From Caldilinea sp. (GTDB taxonomy: Bacteria; Chloroflexota; Anaerolineae; Caldilineales; Caldilineaceae), in NCBI GenBank assembly GCA_026389955.1, contig JAPLGY010000102.1, positions 1 to 5,144 on the forward strand: 5,144 bases of DNA, read 5' to 3'. This document shows, piece after piece, positions 1 to 5,144 of the stretch. The notes under the pieces are model-generated. The model saw only the letters and a program-made list of their open reading frames with translations, had not been told where the DNA came from and ran no database searches. Every line of letters begins with the position of its first letter. The stretch's first letter is position 1. The position numbers were made by a program, and so were the translations under genes.

Positions 1-163
1 CCTCGTCTTCGTCTACTATATCTACCAAAATGCCTTCCAATACCTGAAGATGGGCTACGCCTCGGCGCTGGCCTGGATCCTCTTCGCCATCATCCTGGCC
101 CTGACCCTGCTGCAGCTGTGGGGCAGCAAAAAATGGGTCTACTACGAGGACCAGGCCGCATGA
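1..163 (+). CDS. Sugar ABC transporter permease, C-terminal end (MalF/UgpA type), partial
   Basis: Only the last 53 codons (from base 2) and the TGA at 161-163 are in the window; the start lies to the left. The visible part has a cytoplasmic or periplasmic stretch [15 protein letters not shown], one long hydrophobic helix (about visible residues 20-40, [17 protein letters not shown]) and a short basic and aromatic tail GSKKWVYYE. That pattern, with the alanine-rich entry into the last helix followed by a K/R-W-V-Y-Y-E ending, is typical of the MalF/UgpA-like subunit of carbohydrate ABC importers (CUT1 family). It would pair with the MalG-like permease that starts 40 bases downstream to form the membrane channel; the ATPase and binding protein are not in the window. 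The EAA loop, which would prove the family, is upstream. The call rests on the tail signature plus the neighbour. Confidence 0.88.
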   Translation, partial: LVFVYYIYQNAFQYLKMGYASALAWILFAIILALTLLQLWGSKKWVYYEDQAA

Positions 164-186
164 ACCGCTACGTTTTTTATCTGTGC

Positions 187-192
187 AAGGAG
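187..192 (+). promoter_or_regulatory. Ribosome binding site that decides the second permease start
   Basis: AAGGAG at 187-192 lies 11 bases before ATG at 204. The same frame is open from a GTG at 183, which would lengthen the protein by 7 residues, but that GTG has only T-rich sequence before it and the Shine-Dalgarno motif would then fall inside the gene. ATG 204 is therefore preferred. Confidence 0.65.
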
Positions 193-203
193 ATACCTTC
201 GAC

Positions 204-1097
204 ATGGCCCCTCCACTGACCCGACCGCCGTTGCCCTACACACAGCCCTGGCACCAAACACGCAGCGTGCGCAGAGGGGCCCATGCCGCGCTGGTCTATG
301 CCCTGGCCGTGCCCGGCGCCATTCTCTTTACCATCCCCCTGCTCTGGATGCTCTCGACCGCACTCAAAGAACCCAAACAGATCTTTCTCTTCCCGCCAAA
401 GTGGATCCCAGATCCCCTGCTCTGGGGAAATTTTGTGGCAGGCTGGAATGACTTTCTCCCTTTTAATACCTTTCTCGCCAATTCGCTGATCATCACCGTC
501 AGCAACATCGTCGGCAATCTGATCTCATGCAGCTTGGCCGCCTTCGCTTTTGCACGCCTGCGCGCCCGCGGCAAAAACCTGCTCTTTCTGCTCGTGCTGG
601 GCACCATGCTGCTCCCCCAGGAGGTCACGGTCATTCCACAATATGTGTTGTTCACCCGCCTGGGCTGGAACGACAGCTGGCTGCCGCTGATGGTCCCCCC
701 CTGGTTTGGCTGGCCCTTTTTTATCTTCCTCCTGCGCCAGTTTTTTATGGGAATCCCTCGCGAGCTGGACGAAGCCGCCCGGCTGGACGGCGCCTCCTCC
801 GGGCGCATTCTCTGGAACCTGATTTTGCCCCTCTCCAAACCGGCGCTGGCCACAGTGGTGATCTTCGGGTTCATCGGCAACTGGAACAACTTTCTCTACC
901 CGTTGATCTACATCCGCTCGATGGACAAACAGGTGCTGGCTGTCGCCCTCAACATGTTCCGCGGCGCCTACGGCAACGCCAACTACCAGTATATGATGGC
1001 AGTCTCGCTGCTGGTCCTGCTGCCAGTGCTGGTCGTCTTCTTCCTCGGACAACGCCTTTTTGTGCGCGGGATCGCCCTGACCGGCATCAAGGGCTGA
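204..1097 (+). CDS. Sugar ABC transporter permease, MalG/UgpE type (CUT1 family)
   Basis: This is a 297-residue inner-membrane subunit of a carbohydrate ABC importer, complete and of the usual length for MalG-like permeases. Counting from ATG 204, a basic N-terminal tail is followed by a first helix near residues 28-50 (ALVYALAVPGAILFTIPLLW) and then an external segment with the family-typical LKEPKQIFLFPPKWIPDP. Further membrane segments lie near 94-117, 126-148, 161-180, 213-232 and 263-287. The cytoplasmic EAA loop that docks on the ATPase is clear at about 190-214: EAARLDGASSGRI, then ILPLSKPALATV. The C-terminus VRGIALTGIKG is a classic ending of this family (normally G-x-x-x-G-A-V-K-G). 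It sits 40 bases after the partner permease and 74 bases before the MFS gene, on the same strand, so co-transcription is likely. The substrate cannot be read from the permease; the downstream glycosidase suggests an oligosaccharide. A GTG at 183 is an alternative, less likely start. Confidence 0.95.
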   Translation: MAPPLTRPPLPYTQPWHQTRSVRRGAHAALVYALAVPGAILFTIPLLWMLSTALKEPKQIFLFPPKWIPDPLLWGNFVAGWNDFLPFNTFLANSLIITVSNIVGNLISCSLAAFAFARLRARGKNLLFLLVLGTMLLPQEVTVIPQYVLFTRLGWNDSWLPLMVPPWFGWPFFIFLLRQFFMGIPRELDEAARLDGASSGRILWNLILPLSKPALATVVIFGFIGNWNNFLYPLIYIRSMDKQVLAVALNMFRGAYGNANYQYMMAVSLLVLLPVLVVFFLGQRLFVRGIALTGIKG

Positions 1098-1171
1098 CCT
1101 TGTCAACCCATCACCCTCCCATCCAGTCCTGCCTCTGGCAAGGACGGCCGATCTAGAAAGATCCCTGCTCT
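1098..1171 (+). other. Short intergenic gap within the operon
   Basis: These 74 bases separate the permease from the MFS gene. I see no convincing -35/-10 pair and no GC-rich hairpin followed by a T-run, so read-through from the permease genes is the simplest reading. The only structure is a small stem GATCT/AGATC (1150-1154 with 1159-1163) with loop AGAA. It overlaps the weak purine-rich AGAAAG (1155-1160) that lies 11 bases before the MFS ATG and is the best ribosome-binding candidate. Confidence 0.4.
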
Positions 1172-2452
1172 ATGCCCAACAGTTCCTCTGTCGCTCAGCC
1201 AGATCCTGGCAATCTGCGCTGGAATTTCACAGTCAATCTGGTCGATGTCTCCTTTATCACGCTCGGCATCAGCCTGGTCTCGCGTGAGACCGTACTGCCC
1301 GTGCTGGTCAGCCAACTGACCGATTCCAACCTCGCCGTCGGGCTGATCGCCACACTTTATGGAATGGGCATCTATCTCCCTCAGCTCTTTATCGCCAATT
1401 TCACCGAGCAGCTCCGCTACAAAAAACCCTTTGTCATGTGGGTCGGCAGCGTCGGCGAACGACTCCCCTATCTGTTGATGGGCGTCGCCGTCTGGTTCTT
1501 TGCCCTGCCCTCTCCCTCCCTGGCCCTGGCCCTGGTGCTGGCCAGTCTGGCCATCACCGGCTTCAGCGCAGGCGCCGGCATGCCCGCCTGGTACGATCTG
1601 ATCGCCAAGGTGATCCCCGTCCAACGCCGCGGGGTCTGGTCAGGCCTGAGCCACGGGATCGGCGCGCTCATGGCCATTTTTGGCGCCTTTCTGGTCGGAA
1701 CCATCCTGGACAGCTACACGTTTCCCCACAATTTTGCCCTGCTCTTTGCCCTGGCCTTCGCCGCAACCGCGATCTCCTTCGTCGGCCTGGCACTCAACCG
1801 CGAGCCACCCAGCGATCACGTCAAAGCCCGTATCTCCACCTGGCACTATGTTCGCCGACTGCCCGCAATTCTGCGCAGCCACACCAACTACCGACGCTTT
1901 TTCATCAGCCGAATCGTCGTTTTGATGGGAACCATGGCCAACGGCTTCCTGATCGTCTACGGCAGCCAACGCTTCGGCTTGGATGGCGCCACCATCGGAC
2001 TGCTGACCGCAGTGCTGGTCGCCAGCCAGGCGGTCAGCAGCCTGGGCTGGGGCTTTCTCGGCGACCGAGCCGGCCACAAGATCGTCCTCAGCAGCGCTGC
2101 CCTGCTGCTGGCCCTGGCCGCCCTCTCCACCTTGCTCGCCCCCAACGCACAATGGCTGATGCTCAGCTTCGCTCTGCTCGGCGCCTATGGCTCCGGCGAC
2201 GCCGTCTCCAGCCTCAACATCATCCTCGAATTCGCCGCAACCGAAGATCGCCCGACCTATATCGGGCTGACCAATACCTTGCTGGCCCCCGCCATCGTGC
2301 TGGCCCCCCTGCTCGGCGGCTGGCTGGCCACCGCAGCAGGCTTCCCAGCCCTGCTCAGCAGCGCCGCCGCCATCTCCGCCGTCGGCGCATTTTTGCTGGC
2401 CAGCTGGGTCCGCGAACCCCGCCAACAGCCCCTCCCCCAGAGCCTCCTCTGA
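1172..2452 (+). CDS. Major Facilitator Superfamily transporter, 12 helices
   Basis: This 426-residue integral membrane protein has the usual MFS length and a two-half layout of about 12 hydrophobic segments split by a polar middle loop near 208-236. The best family mark is motif A in the second half, GFLGDRAGHKIVL at 294-306 (loop 8-9). The equivalent loop 2-3 of the first half is degenerate (NFTEQLRYKKPFVMW, about 76-90): the usual G-x-L-x-D is absent, but the basic R-Y-K-K core remains. Loop 4-5 carries DLIAKVIPVQRRGVWSGLSHGIG (about 142-164), matching the P-x-x-R-R-G-x-x-x-G segment common in MFS proteins. It lies between an ABC sugar permease and a glycosidase in the same direction, so a sugar or sugar product is a reasonable substrate guess. 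Import and export are both possible and the sequence does not decide. ATG 1172 is preceded only by a weak AGAAAG site. A general MFS call is firm; the subfamily is not assigned. Confidence 0.93.
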   Translation: MPNSSSVAQPDPGNLRWNFTVNLVDVSFITLGISLVSRETVLPVLVSQLTDSNLAVGLIATLYGMGIYLPQLFIANFTEQLRYKKPFVMWVGSVGERLPYLLMGVAVWFFALPSPSLALALVLASLAITGFSAGAGMPAWYDLIAKVIPVQRRGVWSGLSHGIGALMAIFGAFLVGTILDSYTFPHNFALLFALAFAATAISFVGLALNREPPSDHVKARISTWHYVRRLPAILRSHTNYRRFFISRIVVLMGTMANGFLIVYGSQRFGLDGATIGLLTAVLVASQAVSSLGWGFLGDRAGHKIVLSSAALLLALAALSTLLAPNAQWLMLSFALLGAYGSGDAVSSLNIILEFAATEDRPTYIGLTNTLLAPAIVLAPLLGGWLATAAGFPALLSSAAAISAVGAFLLASWVREPRQQPLPQSLL

Positions 2453-2509
2453 CACTCTCCATGCAACAGAGCCGCTCGCTCCCTCTACCTAACCACCTTT
2501 CACGCCGAC

Positions 2510-2514
2510 AAGGA
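2510..2514 (+). promoter_or_regulatory. Ribosome binding site of the glycosidase gene
   Basis: AAGGA at 2510-2514 stands 8 bases before ATG 2523. It is the best-spaced Shine-Dalgarno motif in the window and supports this start. The rest of the 70-base gap after the MFS stop (2453-2522) is C-rich on this strand and shows no clear promoter or terminator. Confidence 0.7.
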
Positions 2515-2522
2515 ACACTCCT

Positions 2523-4565
2523 ATGAACCGTGCAAATTTTCTACCGTATCGTGAAATTCATCTGGATTTCCATACCAGCGAAGCAATTCCAGCCATCGGC
2601 GCCGATTTTGACCCCGACGAATTTGCCGATACCCTGGTCAACGCCCACGTCAATTCGATTACCTGCTTTGCCCGCTGCCACCACGGCTGGATCTATTACG
2701 ACACAGCCCTCCACCCCGAACGCCGCCACCCTCACCTGACCCGCAACCTGCTCCGCGAACAGATCGACGCCTGCCATGCCCGCGGGATCCGCGTGCCCAT
2801 CTACACCACCGTACAGTGGGACCATTTCACCGCCCGCCAACACCCAGAATGGCTCTGCGTCGACGAAAATGGCCGCTTTGTCGGCACCAAACCGTTCGAG
2901 GCCGGCTTCTATCGGGAGCTGAATGTCAGCTCCCCTTATGTCGAAACATTTTTGAAACCCCACGTGCGAGAGATTCTGACCACCCTCCCCACCGACGGAC
3001 TCTTCTTTGATATCGTCCGCATCAACCCTTCCACTGACCCCTACACCCAGGCCCGCATGCGCGCCGCCGGACTCAACCCCGCCAACCCGCAGCACCGCGC
3101 CCGCTTCGCCCTGGACGCACTCAACAATTTCAAACAGGAGATGAGCGCCTTTGTCCGCGCTATCCAGCCCGAGGTAAGCATTTTTTACAACGCCGGCCAT
3201 GTCGGAACCCGCCACCGCCCCGTGGCCGACGCCTATTCCCACTGGGAACTCGAAACCCTGCCCAGCGGCGGCTGGGGCTACCAACATTTCCCAGTCAGCG
3301 CCCGCTACGCCCGCACCCTGGGCATCGACCTGCTCGGCATGACCGGCAAATTCCATACCTCCTGGGGTGATTTCCATTCGTTCAAAAATCTGGCCGCCCT
3401 CCAATACGAGGTCTTCCAGATGCTCGCCCTCAACGCCAAATGCATGGTCGGCGACCAGCTTCCCCCACGCGGACGGATCGAACCCTATGTCTACGAACGC
3501 ATCGGCCAGGTCTACGCCGAGGTCGAACAAAAAGAACCCTGGTGCGACAACGCCCGCCCCCTCACCGACATCGCTCTCTTCACCCCCGAAGAATTTGCCG
3601 GCGGCAGCGCCGGCCAACTGCCCGACCCTATCAAAGGGGCCACCCGTATGCTCGAAGAGGCGACCCACCAGTTCGATATCGTCGATTCTGCTGCCGACCT
3701 CTCCCCCTACCAGGTCGTGATTCTTCCCGACTCGATCCCCGTCGACGCCGCACTGGCAGCCAAACTCGACAGCTTCCTGGCACAGGGCGGAAGGCTGATC
3801 GCCACCTTCGAATCCGGGCTCGCCCCCGACCAACAAACCTTCGGACTCCCCGCCCTGGGGGTCACCCTCGCCAGCGAAGGGCCACGCGACGCAGCCGGCA
3901 ACCTGGCCCGCGGACGCGTCTACGACCGCACAGATTATGTCGAATACATTTTGCCAGGTGCTGAGATCGGACAGGGGCTGCCGCCCACCGAACATGCTAT
4001 GTACATTCGTGGGCTGGATATTCAGGCGCTTCCCGAAAGCAGCGTGCTGGCCAGCATCGTGCCCAGCTACTTCGACCGCACCTGGGAGCACTTTTGTTCT
4101 CACCGCCACACCCCTTCGTCTGGCCAGCCCGGCAATCCAGCAGTTGTGCGCACAAAAAATACGATCTACTTCAGCAGCCCCCTCTTCACCATCTACCAAA
4201 AGACAGCACCGCTCTGGTGCAAACGGCTGTTGGTCAACGCGCTGAAGCTGCTGCTCCCAGAACCCCTGGTGCGTCATGGGGGACCGACGACCCTGCAAGC
4301 TGCACTCAACGAACAACCGGCCCAGCAGCGCCAGGTGCTCCATCTGCTCCACTATATTCCAGAACGCCGCGCCGAATTTTTCGACATCCTTGAAGATGTG
4401 ATTCCGCTCTACCAGGTCTCCTGCTCAGTACGGGTCCCCACCCCGGTGCAGCGTGTCACCGCTGTTCCCCAAGGCACTGACCTCCCCTTTGCCATGAACG
4501 GCAGCCGGGTCGAGTTCACGGTGCCAACCATCGAGGGCCATCAGATGGTCTCCATCCAGTTCTAA
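2523..4565 (+). CDS. Glycoside hydrolase with beta-galactosidase-type trimerisation domain; GH151-like (alpha-L-fucosidase) / GHL6 type
   Basis: A 680-residue enzyme without signal peptide or membrane segment, so cytoplasmic: it would cut sugars after uptake. Residues about 9-340 look like a (beta/alpha)8 barrel of the GHL6 / GH151 kind. It opens with YREIHLDFHTSEAIP (9-23). SITCFARCHHGW (45-56), VPIYTTVQWD (91-100) and HPEWLCVDENG (107-117) follow. DGLFFDI (158-164), ELETLPSGGWGYQHFP (242-257) and GMTGKFHTSWGDF (272-284) complete the barrel motifs. D163 at the strand end and E242/E244 are candidate catalytic residues by analogy with retaining fucosidases; this is inference. Residues about 347-560 resemble the GH42 trimerisation (flavodoxin/amidotransferase-like) domain: a strand-helix-strand stretch around YQVVILPDSIPVDAALAAKL and GGRLIATFESG (396-432). 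A small beta-rich C-terminal domain (about 625-680) ends the protein. GH151 members of this build, as I recall, are alpha-L-fucosidases whose active site is completed by a neighbouring protomer; WEHFCSHRHTP (521-531) is a candidate for that segment. The neighbouring sugar transporters fit glycan use. The glycosidase fold is firm; fucose specificity is not, and GHL6 proteins of unknown activity are the alternative. Confidence 0.82.
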   Translation: MNRANFLPYREIHLDFHTSEAIPAIGADFDPDEFADTLVNAHVNSITCFARCHHGWIYYDTALHPERRHPHLTRNLLREQIDACHARGIRVPIYTTVQWDHFTARQHPEWLCVDENGRFVGTKPFEAGFYRELNVSSPYVETFLKPHVREILTTLPTDGLFFDIVRINPSTDPYTQARMRAAGLNPANPQHRARFALDALNNFKQEMSAFVRAIQPEVSIFYNAGHVGTRHRPVADAYSHWELETLPSGGWGYQHFPVSARYARTLGIDLLGMTGKFHTSWGDFHSFKNLAALQYEVFQMLALNAKCMVGDQLPPRGRIEPYVYERIGQVYAEVEQKEPWCDNARPLTDIALFTPEEFAGGSAGQLPDPIKGATRMLEEATHQFDIVDSAADLSPYQVVILPDSIPVDAALAAKLDSFLAQGGRLIATFESGLAPDQQTFGLPALGVTLASEGPRDAAGNLARGRVYDRTDYVEYILPGAEIGQGLPPTEHAMYIRGLDIQALPESSVLASIVPSYFDRTWEHFCSHRHTPSSGQPGNPAVVRTKNTIYFSSPLFTIYQKTAPLWCKRLLVNALKLLLPEPLVRHGGPTTLQAALNEQPAQQRQVLHLLHYIPERRAEFFDILEDVIPLYQVSCSVRVPTPVQRVTAVPQGTDLPFAMNGSRVEFTVPTIEGHQMVSIQF

Positions 4566-4567
4566 CA

Positions 4568-4678
4568 GCGGGCACAAGCAGAGAACGCAGCCTGTTCTGT
4601 CCTCCTGTGCGTCGAAATCGGCCTTGTCCGCTGAGGCCTGTTTTGACCCAGGAGGGCAGAAAAGGTTGCGTTGCCCGC
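4568..4678. repeat. Long nested imperfect inverted repeat filling the convergent intergenic gap
   Basis: Three nested pairs of arms share one centre. The outer arms GCGGGCA (4568-4574) and TGCCCGC (4672-4678) are perfect. After a 10-base one-sided bulge (4575-4584), 4585-4607 pairs with 4649-4671 over 23 positions: 20 Watson-Crick, 2 G-U in the + RNA and 1 mismatch (4594 with 4662). After a small internal loop (4608-4610 against 4648), 4611-4624 pairs with 4634-4647 over 14 positions: 11 Watson-Crick, 2 G-U and 1 mismatch. The apical loop is the 9 bases 4625-4633. The element starts 2 bases after the glycosidase TAA and ends 6 bases before the thioesterase stop on the other strand. It could be a shared 3' UTR structure, a palindromic intergenic repeat or a small foldback/MITE-like element. 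A CA dinucleotide flanks both ends, too short to call a target duplication. Confidence 0.75.
4611..4647. terminator. Possible bidirectional terminator (core of the inverted repeat)
   Basis: The inner hairpin has a GGCCT/AGGCC stem (4620-4624 with 4634-4638) and a 9-base loop. On the + strand it is followed by TGTTTT (4639-4644); on the - strand the same stem is followed by a shorter T-run (complement of GAAAT, 4614-4618). An A-rich side before and a T-rich side after a GC stem is the shape expected between convergent genes. The stem is short and the T-runs are only 4 and 3 long, so this would be a weak intrinsic terminator. In the fully folded element the T-run is itself paired, which argues against this reading. 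Confidence 0.4.
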
Positions 4679-4684
4679 CATCTC

Positions 4685-5144
4685 TCACCCGCTCAAACGT
4701 CCACTGCCCACAAACGCTTGTTCCCCAGGCCACCCTCGCCGGGCCAGGCACTCGTTGACTCGTTGTGCCAAAATCCGAACGTGTGGTTCCTGCATCATCC
4801 CACTGTGATCCCCAGGAACAATCTGCAGATCCACGGCCCCCTCGGCAAACGCATGCCACCCCCAAGTCGGGTCTGCGCGCAGCTCTGCACGCACCCCCCT
4901 GTCTGTAGAGTCGCTCCCACGCAACAAAGCGATCGGCACAGGGATCACCGCCCCAGGTAGATAGTCCGCCTGATTGTTCGCCTTGAAAACCTGATAGAAT
5001 CCGCGCAAGCGTTCACTGCCAGAGCCAGCAGGCAGAAGACCCTCTTTCTGCAGCTGCACCTGAACGTGCAAAAGCTGTTCCTCCAGCGCCATCGAGGCAA
5101 GGTCTGCATACGTCAACCGCAACGATATACCCAGAAACTGTTCA
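4685..5144 (-). CDS. C-terminal part of a thioesterase domain, likely the end of an NRPS/PKS protein, partial
   Basis: The reading frame is open from the right edge (first whole codon 5143-5141) to a TGA at 4685-4687, giving 152 visible residues. The beginning lies beyond the window, so a TTG at 5122 should not be taken as the start. The visible part matches the second half of the alpha/beta-hydrolase thioesterase that releases product from nonribosomal peptide or polyketide synthetases. A lid-like helical stretch YADLASMALEEQLLHVQVQL leads into FYQVFKANNQADYLP, then the strand VIPVPIALLRG. DPTWGWHAFAEGAVDLQIVPGDH (DPTWGWH to PGDH) and EPHVRILAQRVNECL close the domain. The histidine of PGDH (codon 4805-4807) is the expected catalytic His. 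The catalytic Ser (G-x-S-x-G) and probably the Asp are outside the window. The lid plus F-x-x-N-x-x-A-x-x-Y-x-P segment favours a C-terminal domain of a large synthetase over a stand-alone type II thioesterase. The gene is convergent to the sugar operon and probably functionally unrelated to it. Confidence 0.85.
   Translation of the reverse strand, partial: EQFLGISLRLTYADLASMALEEQLLHVQVQLQKEGLLPAGSGSERLRGFYQVFKANNQADYLPGAVIPVPIALLRGSDSTDRGVRAELRADPTWGWHAFAEGAVDLQIVPGDHSGMMQEPHVRILAQRVNECLARRGWPGEQAFVGSGRLSG

Noticed and set aside
160..219. 19-codon open frame starting in an ATGA overlap with the end of the first permease gene
   Set aside because: An ATGA junction is a common coupling signal, but this frame ends after 19 codons inside the next gene and has no family resemblance. 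Most likely chance.
1098..1143. CCTTG/CAAGG inverted repeat after the second permease as a terminator
   Set aside because: Only 5 bases per arm with a 36-base loop and no T-run; not a credible terminator.
1506..1556. Repeated CTGGCC-like motif in the MFS gene
   Set aside because: It reflects Leu/Ala-rich membrane helix codons (CTG GCC), not a regulatory or mobile repeat.
1640..2455. 271-codon open frame on the - strand opposite the MFS gene
   Set aside because: A low-complexity Gly/Gln/Ala-rich shadow of the MFS gene produced by its codon bias; no start signal and no domain.
1438..2526. 362-codon + strand frame overlapping the MFS gene
   Set aside because: An Arg/Pro-rich out-of-frame translation typical of GC-rich shadows; the MFS frame has helices and motif A.
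2541..4352. Very long (603-codon) open frame on the - strand opposite the glycosidase
   Set aside because: It mirrors the C-rich third positions of the real gene, gives a Gly/Val/Ala-rich protein without recognisable domains, and the + strand protein has clear family motifs over its whole length.
4750..4765. 8-base tandem repeat ACTCGTTG x2
   Set aside because: It lies inside the thioesterase reading frame, has only two copies, and is explained by the encoded residues.
4607..4960. + strand open frame across the palindrome and the thioesterase region
   Set aside because: It runs antisense to the recognisable thioesterase, is Pro/Arg-rich and lacks a ribosome binding site.

Overview
The window is GC-rich bacterial DNA with a strong preference for C at third codon positions. 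It is densely coding and has no stretch over 120 bases without a gene. The gene families (a carbohydrate ABC importer of the MalF/MalG type, a Major Facilitator transporter and a cytoplasmic glycosidase with a GH42-type trimerisation domain, next to a multimodular synthetase) would suit a heterotrophic soil, sediment or sludge bacterium. Chloroflexota is my best guess from overall protein character, but nothing in the window proves the phylum.

Layout: four genes run on the + strand in one apparent transcription unit. They are the last 53 codons of a sugar ABC permease (MalF/UgpA type), a complete second permease (MalG/UgpE type), a 12-helix MFS transporter, and a 680-residue glycosidase that looks like the GH151 alpha-L-fucosidase / GHL6 type. 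Gaps between genes are 40 to 74 bases, and I see no clear internal promoter or terminator among them. A fifth gene enters from the right edge on the - strand, convergent to the operon. It is the C-terminal part of a thioesterase domain of the kind that ends a nonribosomal peptide or polyketide synthetase.

Reading of the operon: the ABC permease pair, with a substrate-binding protein presumably encoded upstream, would bring in an oligosaccharide. The signal-peptide-free glycosidase would cut it inside the cell. The MFS protein could take up or export a mono- or oligosaccharide. The sugar is not shown by the sequence; fucosylated glycan is an inference from the glycosidase family.

Most unusual structure: almost the whole 119-base gap between the two convergent stop codons (4566-4684) is one long nested imperfect inverted repeat, 4568-4678. 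It has 44 paired positions, of which 38 are Watson-Crick, 4 are G-U wobbles in the + strand RNA and 2 are mismatches. Its inner part resembles a bidirectional terminator. The whole could also be a mobile or repetitive palindromic element. No previously undescribed multi-gene system can be demonstrated from this window.
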